From assembly GCF_028369135.1 (NCBI RefSeq), contig NZ_JAPWHW010000006.1, positions 1 to 64,000 of the forward strand: DNA of 64,000 nucleotides, in the 5' to 3' direction. Both the position numbers and the translations under genes were made by a program. Below the pieces are notes generated by a model, which was given only the letters and a program-made list of their open reading frames with translations, made no database searches and was not told where the DNA came from. The DNA is from Roseovarius sp. ZX-A-9. Its GTDB lineage: Bacteria; Pseudomonadota; Alphaproteobacteria; Rhodobacterales; Rhodobacteraceae. Shown here piece by piece: positions 37,318 through 46,895 of this stretch. The first letter of the stretch is position 1, and every line of letters starts with the position of its first letter.

Positions 37318-37330
37318 CGCCAATTTGGCG
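37318..37330 (+). promoter_or_regulatory. Inverted repeat upstream of RND pump genes
   Basis: A perfect 13-base inverted repeat CGCCAA-T-TTGGCG sits 33 bases before the membrane-fusion-protein start codon, a position suited to repression. No regulator gene is adjacent. Confidence 0.45.
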
Positions 37331-37363
37331 TCAGAAACACCGGAAAGGCCAAAAAGGTACAAA

Positions 37364-38623
37364 ATGCGACTTTTCCCGATTATTGCCGCGATCGCGGTAT
37401 CTGCGCTGATCTACGGGTTTGTCTTTGAGCGCGAGCGGCTCCTGGCGGCGCTTGCCCCGGCCCCGGCGCAGGACATTTCGGAAACAGACGACACCGCCGC
37501 AACCGGGGCTGAAGCCGCCACGCCGCAGACCGAAGAGAGCCAGCCGGACGCACCTGTCGGCGTTGTGGCGGTCCGGTCTGTTGCGCGCACCATCGACAGC
37601 GCCGTGATCTTGCGTGGCCGCACCGAAGCGGACCGCCAGGTGGAGGTCCGCGCCGAAACCAATGGCCGCGTCATCTCTGCGCCGCTGCGCAAGGGTAGCT
37701 TCGTCGAGGCAGGCGCGCTCCTGTGCAAACTTGATCCCGGAACCCGCGCCTCCACTTTGGACGAGGCCAAAGCCCGGCGCGACGAGGCGCGCGCCCGCGT
37801 GCCCGAGGCGCAGGCCCGGCTGGCCGAGGCCGAATCGCGCCTGATCGAGGCAGAGATCAACGATAATGCCGCATCCAAGCTGTCGGTGGATGGCTATGCC
37901 TCGGAGACCCGGGTGGCCGCGACCCGCGCCGCCGTGAGCGCGGCCAAGGCCGCCGTGCAATCTGCCAAGGCCGGATTGGAAGCAGCGCGCACCGGTATCC
38001 GCTCGGCCGAGGCCGCCGTGGCCGCCGCCGAGAACGAAATCACCCGGCTTGAAATCCACGCGCCCTTCAAGGGGCTGCTGGAGACTGACACCGCCGAGCT
38101 TGGCAGTCTGCTTCAGCCCGGATCGGTTTGCGCCACAGTCCTGCAACTCGATCCGGTTGTTCTGGTGGGGTTCGTGCCCGAAACCGAAGTGAGCCGCGTC
38201 GCACTGGGGGCCTCTGCCCGGGCACGGCTGGTGTCCGGCGAAGAGGTCAGTGGCAAGGTGACATTCATCTCGCGCGCTTCAGATCCGCAGACACGCACAT
38301 TCCGCGTCGAGATCGAAGTGCCGAACCCGGACCTGTCGATCCGCGACGGACAGACCGCCGAGATCCTGATCTCCTCGGACGGCACCAACGCGCATCTGCT
38401 GCCGCAATCGGCCCTGACGCTGAACGACGAGGGGACGTTGGGGGTGCGCATCGTCACCGCCGAAAACACCGCGGACTTCGTGCCTGTGACCTTGTTACGT
38501 GACACGGTTAACGGCGTCTGGCTGACCGGCTTGCCTGCCGAAGCGGACGTGATCATCATCGGTCAGGAATACATCATCTCGGGCGTTCCAGTGAAACCCA
38601 GCTACCAAGAGATTACCCAGTGA
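37364..38623 (+). CDS. RND efflux periplasmic adaptor (membrane fusion protein)
   Basis: A 419-residue HlyD/AcrA-type adaptor. One N-terminal helix (residues 2-21) anchors it, an acidic linker follows, then the barrel-sandwich half (VEVRAETNGRVISAPLRKGSFVEAG, about 100-124), a long alpha-hairpin rich in Ala/Glu/Arg (about 135-225), the second lipoyl half (LEIHAPFKGLLE) and a beta-barrel domain. The ATG at 37364 is preceded by AAAAAGG. It links the inner-membrane pump to an outer-membrane channel. The stop overlaps the pump gene start (GTGA). Confidence 0.92.
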   Translation: MRLFPIIAAIAVSALIYGFVFERERLLAALAPAPAQDISETDDTAATGAEAATPQTEESQPDAPVGVVAVRSVARTIDSAVILRGRTEADRQVEVRAETNGRVISAPLRKGSFVEAGALLCKLDPGTRASTLDEAKARRDEARARVPEAQARLAEAESRLIEAEINDNAASKLSVDGYASETRVAATRAAVSAAKAAVQSAKAGLEAARTGIRSAEAAVAAAENEITRLEIHAPFKGLLETDTAELGSLLQPGSVCATVLQLDPVVLVGFVPETEVSRVALGASARARLVSGEEVSGKVTFISRASDPQTRTFRVEIEVPNPDLSIRDGQTAEILISSDGTNAHLLPQSALTLNDEGTLGVRIVTAENTADFVPVTLLRDTVNGVWLTGLPAEADVIIIGQEYIISGVPVKPSYQEITQ

Positions 38624-41600
38624 CCGGTTTAGTTGATTGGGCAGCAGCCCGGGCCCGGATGGTCATCGCCTTCGTGGTGCTCTCGTTGCTGGCGGGGGGC
38701 GTGGCCTATGTCAGTCTGCCCAAGGAAGGCGAGCCGGATATCGATATCCCGGCGCTCTTCGTGTCGGTCCCCTTCCCGGGGATTTCCGCCGAGGACAGCG
38801 AGAAACTGCTGGTCAAGGTCATGGAGACCGAGCTGAGCGATCTCGACGGGCTGGACAAGATGACCGGCACGGCGGCCGAAAATTACGCCGGTGTCGCGCT
38901 GGAATTCGAGTTTGGCTGGGACAAGACCAAGACCATGGCCGACGTCCGCGACGCGATGAACGCCGCCGAGGCCAAATTTCCGGCAGGCGCCGAGAAATAC
39001 GTGATCAACGAGATCAATTTCTCGGAATTCCCGATCATTATCGTGAACCTCACCGGCGACGTACCCGAACGCATGATGACCCAGCTTGCCAAGGAGTTGC
39101 AGGATCGTCTGGAGAGTCTCGAGCCCGTGCTGGAGGCCGGCATCGCGGGCAGCCGCGAGGAGATGGTGGAGATCGTCATCGACCCGCTGCGCCTGGAATC
39201 CTACAACGTCACCGCCAGCGAATTGATCAATGTGGTGCGTAACAACAACCAGTTGATCGCGGCGGGCGAAGTCACCACCCAAAGTGGCAGTTTCTCGGTC
39301 AAGATCCCGTCGTCGTTTGACAAGACGCGCGATATCTACCGGCTGCCGATCAAGACTAACGGTGATCGACAAATCCTGCTGGGCGAGTTGGCCACGATCA
39401 ACCTGACCTTCGAGGATCGCACCGGCACCGCGCGGTTCAACGGCGAAACATCCGTCGCGCTGCAGGTGGTCAAGCGCAAGGGTTTCAACGTCATCGACAC
39501 GGCCGATCTGGTGCGTGAAACCGTGGCCAAGGCCCGCGAAAGCTGGCCCGATGAACTGAAGGCGGTGGTCAAGGTCGGCACGTCGAACGACCAGTCGCGC
39601 ATCGTCGGCTCCATGGTAAGTCAGCTTGAGGGATCGGTGCTGACCGCCATTGCGCTGGTGATGATCGTGGTGCTGGCCGCACTGGGCATTCGCCCTGCCC
39701 TGCTGGTCGGATTCGCGATCCCCACATCGTTCCTGTTGTGCTTTGCGATGCTGGCGGTGATGGGCATCACCATCTCGAACATGGTCATGTTCGGGCTGAT
39801 CCTTGCTGTCGGCATGCTGGTCGATGGGGCTATCGTGGTGGTCGAATATGCCGACAAGCGGATCGATGAGGGCGCCGGCCCGATGCACGCCTATGTGGAC
39901 GCGGCCAAGCGGATGTTCTGGCCGGTTACCAGTTCCACCGCGACGACGCTTTGCGCGTTCCTGCCAATGCTGTTCTGGCCGGGGGTTCCGGGGCAGTTCA
40001 TGGGCATGCTGCCGGTGACGTTGATCTTCGTGCTGTCGGCCTCGTTGCTGGTGGCGCTTGTCTATCTGCCGGTTCTCGGGGGTGTCACCGGCCGGGTCGA
40101 GCGCTGGTTCGACCAGCGGGTCGCGCAGATCGCGGGCGGGTTCTGGCTGTGGCATATCCTGCTCTTTCCGATCGCTGCGGCTGCGCTGCTGGGGGCAGGC
40201 ACGCTGATCCCCGTGCTGCTGGAGCAGGTTTCGGCACGGTTCGCCGTGATGAACATGGGGGATATCCTGGGATCGGTCGTGCCGGTACTGGCGTCGGTGT
40301 TTGCGCTGCTCTTCGGCACCGTGGTTCTGGGGGCGGCGGCGCTGGCCAGCGTCACCGCCATCCTGCTGGGGATCATGGCGATATTCCGCCGGGTGCGGAA
40401 CGGCCTGCGCTGGACGGGCCGGAAGCTTCTGCCGAGCCGCAAGCGCCGGGTGCGCTCGGGCTATCGCCGCACCGCGTTTGGCTGGCTGATCCACGCCATC
40501 GCGGGCAATCCGGTGATGCCGCTCGTCGCCTTCTGCGCCATCTTTGTCGTCGTCGGCAGCACGCTGATCTACTATATGGACAACAACAACGGCACCGAGT
40601 TCTTTGTCGAGACCGAGCCGGAGCGCGCCATCGTCTACGTGCGTGGCCGTGGCAACCTGTCGATCGAGCAGAAGGACGATCTGGTGCGCCAGGTCGAACA
40701 GATCGTGCTGGAGCAACCCGGCATTCAGACGGCCTTTGCCTTTGCCGGCAAGAGCGGGCTGGACAGCTACACCGGCGGTGCGACGGCGCCTCTGGATACG
40801 ATCGGGCAGGTCCAGTTCGAAACCATCCCCTGGGAGGATCGCGAGACCGTCTCCGAACCCTGGGCCTGGGGCCTGTGGGAACGCCAGGTCAAGGCGTCAA
40901 AGATGGACGGCGACGTGATCATCCGGCAATTGACCGAAAAGTTGCAGGCGATCCCCGGCATCAAGATTGAAATCCTCGCCGATACCGGCGGCCCTGCCTC
41001 GGCCAAGCCGGTGCATCTGCGCCTGAAAGGCGACAACTGGGAAGAGTTGCAACAGGCCGCAAATACCGTGCGCGACAAGTTCGAGCAGACAACCGGCCTC
41101 ACCCAGATCGAGGACACGCTGCCCCTGCCCGGCATCGACTGGCAGATCGATGTCGACGTGGAAAGGGCCGGCCGCTATGGCGCCGATGTGGCCACGGTGG
41201 GCGCGATGGTGCAGTTGGTCACGCGCGGTGTCTTTCTCGACACGATGCGGGTGCCCAGTTCGGATGAAGAGATCGACATCCGCGTGCGCCTGCCCGCCGA
41301 ATTCCGCGTTCTGTCGACGCTCGACACGTTGCGCGTGCGGACCGATCAAGGGCTAGTGCCGCTGAGTAGTTTCATCACCCGTAAACCGGTGCAGAAACTG
41401 GCCCAGATCGACCGGATCGATCAGACCCGCTTTTTCGACGTCAAGGCGGGGGTCGAAACCGGCCTGTTCAAGACCACGACCGACGAGAGCGGCAACGAGA
41501 AATCCATCCCCATCACTGCCAATGAACGGATCGAGATGCTTAGCGCGTGGCTGGCGAACGGTGCCTTGCCAGCCAGCGTCGAATACGAATGGACCGGCGA

Positions 41601-42546
41601 TCAGGAGGATCAGGAGGAATCCGGTGCCTTCCTGCAAAAGGCCTTCATCGGCGCACTGGGCCTGATGTTCATCATCCTGCTGGCACAGTTCAACAGCGTC
41701 TACAACGCCGTGCTGGTGTTGCTGGCGGTGGTTCTCAGCACGACCGGCGTACTCATCGGGATGCTGGTCATGGGGCAGACCTTTTCGATCATCATGACCG
41801 GAACCGGCATCGTGGCGCTGGCGGGGATCGTGGTGAACAACAATATCGTGCTGATCGACACCTATCAGGAATTCAGCCGCTACATGCCCCGGATCGAGGC
41901 GATCACCCGCACCGCAGAGGCACGGATCAGGCCGGTTCTGCTGACCACCATCACCACGATCGCGGGCCTTGCGCCGATGATGTTCGGCCTCAGCCTCGAT
42001 TTCATCAACGGCGGTTACAGCTTTGACAGCCCGACCGCGCTCTGGTGGAAACAGTTGGCGACAGCGGTGGTGTTCGGCCTCAGCATCGCGACAGTGCTGA
42101 CGCTGGTTTTCACGCCTTCGATGCTTGCGCTGCGGGTCTGGGCGGGCACCTATGTCCTGTGGATCTCGCGGGCGATGGCGGCGCTGTCGATGGGACGCTC
42201 CAGCCGTGCGGCGCGCGACTGGGCTCTGACGCGCGCCGCACGCCGGGTCCGCGCGCCCGAAATCATCTGGGAGGGAGCCAGTCTGGCGCTGCCTGCTGGC
42301 CCGGGCCTGAGCGGCGGAACGGTCGCGCCCGAGGCCGCCGTGACCCCCGGCAGCCGCATGGACGTACCCGAGACCGCCATACAAGCCATTGCCGAGAACG
42401 CCCCCATCTGGGGCGACGAGTGGGGTGACGAGCCAAACTTCCCGGACACGTTCGATATGTTCGAATACGACCCGCAGGGCCCGGATGATGAGTCGCAGGC
42501 CGACGACATCCAGCCAGACGGCAAACCGCTGCGCGCTGCCGAGTGA
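38620..42546 (+). CDS. RND efflux pump permease, extended form
   Basis: A 1308-residue HAE1-like proton-driven pump, about 260 residues longer than AcrB. Twelve canonical helices, two large periplasmic loops and the helix-4 block GLILAVGMLVDGAIVVVEY are recognisable. An extra block at about 490-625 between helices 6 and 7 adds two or three hydrophobic segments (FWLWHILLFPIAAAALLGAG; VPVLASVFALLFGTVVLGAA) and a basic stretch. The C-terminus has a 115-residue cytosolic tail, acidic at the end (WGDEWGDEPNFPD). The GTG start overlaps the adaptor stop. Substrate is unknown. Confidence 0.92.
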   Translation: MTGLVDWAAARARMVIAFVVLSLLAGGVAYVSLPKEGEPDIDIPALFVSVPFPGISAEDSEKLLVKVMETELSDLDGLDKMTGTAAENYAGVALEFEFGWDKTKTMADVRDAMNAAEAKFPAGAEKYVINEINFSEFPIIIVNLTGDVPERMMTQLAKELQDRLESLEPVLEAGIAGSREEMVEIVIDPLRLESYNVTASELINVVRNNNQLIAAGEVTTQSGSFSVKIPSSFDKTRDIYRLPIKTNGDRQILLGELATINLTFEDRTGTARFNGETSVALQVVKRKGFNVIDTADLVRETVAKARESWPDELKAVVKVGTSNDQSRIVGSMVSQLEGSVLTAIALVMIVVLAALGIRPALLVGFAIPTSFLLCFAMLAVMGITISNMVMFGLILAVGMLVDGAIVVVEYADKRIDEGAGPMHAYVDAAKRMFWPVTSSTATTLCAFLPMLFWPGVPGQFMGMLPVTLIFVLSASLLVALVYLPVLGGVTGRVERWFDQRVAQIAGGFWLWHILLFPIAAAALLGAGTLIPVLLEQVSARFAVMNMGDILGSVVPVLASVFALLFGTVVLGAAALASVTAILLGIMAIFRRVRNGLRWTGRKLLPSRKRRVRSGYRRTAFGWLIHAIAGNPVMPLVAFCAIFVVVGSTLIYYMDNNNGTEFFVETEPERAIVYVRGRGNLSIEQKDDLVRQVEQIVLEQPGIQTAFAFAGKSGLDSYTGGATAPLDTIGQVQFETIPWEDRETVSEPWAWGLWERQVKASKMDGDVIIRQLTEKLQAIPGIKIEILADTGGPASAKPVHLRLKGDNWEELQQAANTVRDKFEQTTGLTQIEDTLPLPGIDWQIDVDVERAGRYGADVATVGAMVQLVTRGVFLDTMRVPSSDEEIDIRVRLPAEFRVLSTLDTLRVRTDQGLVPLSSFITRKPVQKLAQIDRIDQTRFFDVKAGVETGLFKTTTDESGNEKSIPITANERIEMLSAWLANGALPASVEYEWTGDQEDQEESGAFLQKAFIGALGLMFIILLAQFNSVYNAVLVLLAVVLSTTGVLIGMLVMGQTFSIIMTGTGIVALAGIVVNNNIVLIDTYQEFSRYMPRIEAITRTAEARIRPVLLTTITTIAGLAPMMFGLSLDFINGGYSFDSPTALWWKQLATAVVFGLSIATVLTLVFTPSMLALRVWAGTYVLWISRAMAALSMGRSSRAARDWALTRAARRVRAPEIIWEGASLALPAGPGLSGGTVAPEAAVTPGSRMDVPETAIQAIAENAPIWGDEWGDEPNFPDTFDMFEYDPQGPDDESQADDIQPDGKPLRAAE

Positions 42547-42582
42547 GTACCAGCAAGACCGGGTAAGCTTACCGGCGATCGT

Positions 42583-42927
42583 TCAGCTCTCGCCGCGCGT
42601 CCGTGCCTCTTCGGATAGATCGGCCCACCAGCTTGCGTAGCTGCTGTTCTTGGGATGCATCCCGCCCTCGTCCGGCGCGCCGTCCTGCCACCAGACCGGG
42701 CCGCGCTCACCAAGCCGTCGCTTGGCCGCATCCACCGCCGCGCGCTGCGCCGCGGCCTCCGAAGCGTCCGGGGTGCCAATCAGCCCGCGCCGCGCTTGCA
42801 TCAATGCCTTGATGGCTGCGCGCCGCTCAGAGTCCGATAGCCGCGGATCAGTACACCGCCAGAGTCGACCGCGCGACACGAAATAGCGCCCGTCCGGCGT
42901 GGTGGGATAATCCTTCTTGCCGCTCAC
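42583..42927 (-). CDS. Small conserved protein, function unknown
   Basis: A 114-residue soluble protein with the pattern PDGRYFVSRGRLWRCTDPRLSD at residues 10-31, a central Ala/Arg-rich helix (about 55-75) and RLGERGPVWWQDGAPDEGG. Homologues with this layout are common in proteobacteria and sometimes carry misleading transporter names; no activity is known to me. Its ATG overlaps the stop of the Atm1-type exporter gene (ATGA), so it is co-translated. Confidence 0.7.
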   Translation of the reverse strand: MSGKKDYPTTPDGRYFVSRGRLWRCTDPRLSDSERRAAIKALMQARRGLIGTPDASEAAAQRAAVDAAKRRLGERGPVWWQDGAPDEGGMHPKNSSYASWWADLSEEARTRGES

Positions 42928-44771
42928 GCTGCCTCTTCCGCCTGCTGGCGAGCCCAGAGCCCCGCATAGCGCCCGCCACTCGCCAACAGAGCGGCATGGG
43001 TGCCTTCCTCGACAATGCGCCCGTCTTCCAGCACGACGATGCGATCCGCATCGGCCACGGTCGACAGGCGGTGTGCGATGATCAGCACGGTACGCCCTCG
43101 CCCCGCCTGTGCCAGCGCGCCCTGAATGTCGCGTTCCGTCTCGGTATCGAGCGCCGAGGTGGCCTCGTCCAGAAGCAGGATCGGCGGGTCTTTCAGCAAG
43201 GTGCGCGCAATGCCGACGCGCTGCTTTTCCCCGCCCGACAGTTTCAGGCCGCGCTCGCCCACCGGCGTGTCATACCCCTGTGGCAGGCTGTCGATGAAAT
43301 CATGGATTTGCGCGGCCTTTGCCGCGGCAATCACATCGGCCTCGCTGGCGTTCGCCCGCCCATAGGCGATGTTGTAGCCAATCGTATCGTTGAAAAGCAC
43401 CGTGTCCTGCGGCACCACGCCGATGGCATCATGCAAGCTGTCCTGCCGGACGCTCCGCAGATCCTGCCCGTCGATGAAAATCGCCCCGTCCTGCACATCG
43501 TAGAACCGGAACAGCAGCCGCCCGATGGTGGATTTGCCCGACCCTGTCGGCCCGACGATGGCTACCGTTTCGCCGGGGGCGGCCGTCAGGCTTACGCCTT
43601 TGAGGATCGCACGATCAGCCTCGTAGCCGAAATGCACATCGCGAAACTCGACCTGCCCGCCCTTGACCTTCAGCCCCGCTGCGTCCGGCGCATCCGTCAC
43701 ATCCGGGGGCTGCTCCAGCAGGCCGAACATCTCGCCCATATCCACCAGGCTCTGGCGGATTTCACGGTACACCGTGCCGAGGAAATTAAGCGGCATGGTG
43801 ATCTGGATCATGTAGGCGTTGACCATCACGAAATCGCCCACCGTCATGGCCCCGCTCTGCACCCCCATGGCCGCCATGACCATCACGATCACCAGCCCCG
43901 CAGTAATCAGCAGCGACTGGCCAAAGTTGAGAAACGCCAGCGAATAGGAGGTTGAGAGCGCCGCACTCTCGTAACCTGCCATCGCCGCATCATAACGCAT
44001 GGCTTCGCGGTCCTCGGCGCCGAAATACTTGACGGTTTCATAGTTCAGCAGGCTGTCGATTGCTTTTTGATTGGCATCGGTATCCTGGTCATTCATCTGC
44101 TTGCGCAGCTTGACGCGCCACTCGGTCACCTTGAACGTGAACGCCACATAAAGCGCGATCACAACCACCACCACTGCCAGATACCAAAAATCAAACAGCG
44201 TCCAAAGAACGATCCCGATCAGCAGCAGTTCGATCACCAGCGGCCCGATGGAAAAGAGCAGAAAGCGCAGCAGGAACTCGACGCCCTTTACACCGCGCTC
44301 GATGATACGGCTCAGCCCGCCGGTCTTGCGGGTGATGTGGTAGCGCATCGACATCGCATGGATATGCCGGAACGTGCGCAGCGCCAGCGCCCGCAAGGCG
44401 CGCTGCGCGACACGGGCAAAGATCACATCGCGCAACTGTTGAAAGCCGACATTCAGCAGCCGTGCGCCGCCATAGGCAACGGTCAGGCCGACCGCGCCGA
44501 AACCAAGCATCCACCCCGCACCTGTCGCGTCCCCCGCCAGCGCATCGACAGCCGCCTTATAGAAAAACGGCGTGCCAACCGCCACCAACTTGGCCAGCAG
44601 CAGCACGATCAGCGCCAGCACCACGCGCTGCTTTACCCAAGGCTGGTCGTCCGGCCACAGGTAGGGCGCGACCCGGCGGATCGTGGTCCAGCCATTGCTG
44701 GGCATCTCGGTCGTGGTCAGGTGGCTACGGCGCATCTGGTACTTTCGAATTTTGCGGACCGGCCTTGGCAT
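42924..44771 (-). CDS. Atm1-type ABC exporter (permease-ATPase fusion)
   Basis: A 615-residue half transporter working as a homodimer. Six helices (about 48-330) precede the nucleotide-binding domain with Walker A VGPTGSGKSTIGRL (about 405), signature LSGGEKQRVGIARTLL (about 510) and Walker B ILLLDEATSALD. The segment NYETVKYFGAEDREAMRYD is typical of Atm1/ABCB7/HMT1, exporters of glutathione-linked sulfur or metal compounds. The start at 44771 is chosen for AGGATAGG upstream, though an ATG 12 codons later would also include the domain. It could link with the glutathione genes in the window, by inference only. Confidence 0.9.
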   Translation of the reverse strand: MPRPVRKIRKYQMRRSHLTTTEMPSNGWTTIRRVAPYLWPDDQPWVKQRVVLALIVLLLAKLVAVGTPFFYKAAVDALAGDATGAGWMLGFGAVGLTVAYGGARLLNVGFQQLRDVIFARVAQRALRALALRTFRHIHAMSMRYHITRKTGGLSRIIERGVKGVEFLLRFLLFSIGPLVIELLLIGIVLWTLFDFWYLAVVVVVIALYVAFTFKVTEWRVKLRKQMNDQDTDANQKAIDSLLNYETVKYFGAEDREAMRYDAAMAGYESAALSTSYSLAFLNFGQSLLITAGLVIVMVMAAMGVQSGAMTVGDFVMVNAYMIQITMPLNFLGTVYREIRQSLVDMGEMFGLLEQPPDVTDAPDAAGLKVKGGQVEFRDVHFGYEADRAILKGVSLTAAPGETVAIVGPTGSGKSTIGRLLFRFYDVQDGAIFIDGQDLRSVRQDSLHDAIGVVPQDTVLFNDTIGYNIAYGRANASEADVIAAAKAAQIHDFIDSLPQGYDTPVGERGLKLSGGEKQRVGIARTLLKDPPILLLDEATSALDTETERDIQGALAQAGRGRTVLIIAHRLSTVADADRIVVLEDGRIVEEGTHAALLASGGRYAGLWARQQAEEAA

Positions 44772-44963
44772 AATGCGCCTATCCTGAATCAGGAAAACCG
44801 CGAAAACGCGCAGCGTCGGTCATTGTTGCGGGCGTCTTGCTTCTGGTTCCTGCGTCGGACCGGATGCAAAGCGACCTAGAGATACGTCGCGTGGGCAGGA
44901 ATATCCAGTGCGCAGGGCGCTGCGCGCCTGCGCACAGCCCGCCGCGACCGGATCAGACTGACG

Positions 44964-46673
44964 CTATTCAGGTACGGTGAATACCTGCCCGGGATAGATC
45001 AGATCCGGGTCACGAATTCGGTCGGCATTGGCCTCGAAAACACGCACATAGAAGATTCCCTGCCCGTAATGTTCGCGCGATATCGCCCAAAGCGTATTGC
45101 CCGGCTGGACCGTCACGGCGCGGATGCGGCTTGCGGATTTTGCCTCTGCCCCGACCTCGGCCACCAGGGCTTCGTCCTCACGCTTGAACGGTGTTTCGAC
45201 CCGGCTGATCACTCGGCCATCATCAGAGACTTCATCGACGCGCAGGGTGTAGACGCCGGTATCGACCGCTGGCAGATCGGTACGCCAACCACCATCAGCG
45301 GCGATCCGCGAGGTCGTGATGGGCGCGTTGTCCAGGTAGATGCGCACATAACCTCGCCCCGTTCCGCGACCGGCCAGTTGCACCTCGCCCGTATCCGAAT
45401 AGGTGATGGCATCGATTGCCACGACCGACATCAGCTCTGGCGCGGCATCTGCTGCGATGGGTGTCTGAAGGACGGTCACGCCGCTCTCGTTGGACAGCAA
45501 CACGGTCTGCTGTTGTCGCGCCGGTTCTGCTGGTTGTGCGTCTGGCTCCGGCGCAGCGGTCTGTTCGACTTGCGGTATCTCTGCCGCCTGCGGTTCAGAT
45601 GCGGGCGTTGTGGCGAGGCTTTCGTCAGATATGTCAGCCGTTCCCGTGGCAGTCGCCACGCCCTCTGCCTCGGCCATTTCGGAGTCCGGGGCTGCGGCTT
45701 CACCTGCGGGTTCGGCCGGGGCTTCCATCGGCGGCGCTGCAGCCTCTTCAGACAGGTCAGGTATCTGCGTTTCGGCAATCTGCGTTTCGGGGACGGTGCC
45801 GCCCTCTTGCGCCACCGGCGCGGAAGGTGCGGCGGATAGTTCCGCATCGCTGGTCGCAGGTTTCAGGGTGGCGGCGGAGTTGGTTTGTGTGCCGTTGTCA
45901 TCCGCTACTGTCGGCGACGGTGACGTGGCGGGTGCAGTTTCAAGCCTGGCGGTGAGTTCCGTGTCCGGCATGTCCGGAGCCACTGCCTGCGTGCTCTGGG
46001 GCGCTGGTTGGGTGTTGCCCGGAACAGTCGGGGCGGCCTCGTCCGCGGGTGCGTCGGCGGTCTGAACGGCGGCAGGCGGCGTGTCTTCGCCCGGTGCTAT
46101 GGCAGCGACGGGCGTGGGCGCGATGATCACCTCGTCGGGCGATACGATCCGGTCGCCGGTCTGCGGCGACGTCATCGCCAGCGACAGGATGCGCGGCTGT
46201 TCGCTACGCTCCAGCGTCACGAATTGCACGAACTGGCCATTGTCGTCGGCGTCGGCATCCGCAAGCGGTGCGCCATCAATGAGAATTTCCGTCAGCCAAC
46301 CGGGCGCACTGCTGCCCGCCACAAGCATCGCACCGCCCGGATCGAGGCGAAAGACGTCGATGCGGGGCGGGTCAGGCAGCACGGCGGGTTGGGGTTCCGG
46401 GTCGGACGCGTCAGCTTCGGCCACATCCGGAGCCGCGGCTTCGGGCACGGGTGGCGTGACTGCTGCGGTGTCGGGCTGTACCGGGTCCGCCCCGGCAGGC
46501 TCTGGCGCCGCAGGATCCTGCACAATGGCGGTGGGCAACGCCACGGCGGGTTCTGGCGGCGGCGCGGGCGCGAACACCCCGGCAGCATAGAGCCCTACCG
46601 CAACAACCCCGGCCACCGCGACACTTGCCGCGCCGATCGCCGCCCCCCCCGACAAACCAGCCAGCTTGGTCAT
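44964..46673 (-). CDS. LysM-domain cell-envelope protein
   Basis: A 569-residue protein. A hydrophobic N-terminal segment (about 8-36, IGAASVAVAGVVAVGLYAAG) anchors or exports it. A low-complexity Ala/Pro/Glu/Thr-rich middle (about 45-95 and 190-390) separates two Ig-like stretches, and the C-terminus is a LysM domain (VQPGNTLWAISREHYGQGIFYVRVFEANADRI, about 520-569) that binds peptidoglycan. The ATG at 46673 follows AAGGAC. Proteins of this architecture are frequent in Rhodobacterales but their role is unassigned. It lies 192 bases upstream of the Atm1-type gene. Confidence 0.88.
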   Translation of the reverse strand: MTKLAGLSGGAAIGAASVAVAGVVAVGLYAAGVFAPAPPPEPAVALPTAIVQDPAAPEPAGADPVQPDTAAVTPPVPEAAAPDVAEADASDPEPQPAVLPDPPRIDVFRLDPGGAMLVAGSSAPGWLTEILIDGAPLADADADDNGQFVQFVTLERSEQPRILSLAMTSPQTGDRIVSPDEVIIAPTPVAAIAPGEDTPPAAVQTADAPADEAAPTVPGNTQPAPQSTQAVAPDMPDTELTARLETAPATSPSPTVADDNGTQTNSAATLKPATSDAELSAAPSAPVAQEGGTVPETQIAETQIPDLSEEAAAPPMEAPAEPAGEAAAPDSEMAEAEGVATATGTADISDESLATTPASEPQAAEIPQVEQTAAPEPDAQPAEPARQQQTVLLSNESGVTVLQTPIAADAAPELMSVVAIDAITYSDTGEVQLAGRGTGRGYVRIYLDNAPITTSRIAADGGWRTDLPAVDTGVYTLRVDEVSDDGRVISRVETPFKREDEALVAEVGAEAKSASRIRAVTVQPGNTLWAISREHYGQGIFYVRVFEANADRIRDPDLIYPGQVFTVPE

Positions 46674-46895
46674 CTTTGTCCTTCCACCACGCCATGCGCG
46701 CCGTGCACCGCGCATTTGGCACGGGTACAGATCAAAAGCCGCACGTCCGGTCTGCTGTTTCGGGACAGGCTGTCGGCGCCTTTCGAATGCTGCACTGCGT
46801 TTTGCATTTTCTCTGCTTTAGATTATGTGCAAGAAGCTTTAGCAACAAGGCAATCACGGGTCAAAGCAACCCTTTTTTGTACAATAGGCTTTTTG
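46674..46895. promoter_or_regulatory. Divergent promoter region, LysM / LOG genes
   Basis: These 222 bases separate two divergent genes, and the half near the LOG gene is AT-rich. Promoters of both must lie here, but I could not pick a confident -35/-10 pair and see no RNA gene. Confidence 0.4.

Noticed and set aside
36212-37363. N-terminal extension of the RND adaptor frame
   Set aside because: It runs antisense to bamB and yfgM; the adaptor has a proper membrane anchor and ribosome site at 37364.
38629-40716. Long antisense open frame opposite the RND permease
   Set aside because: It mirrors the pump gene in a GC-rich frame, is rich in His/Arg/Gln and has no domain; the pump itself is clear.
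42555-42575. GGTAAGCTTACC palindrome between RND and the small protein gene
   Set aside because: A 12-bp perfect palindrome without loop or T run; it could be chance and has no clear terminator features.
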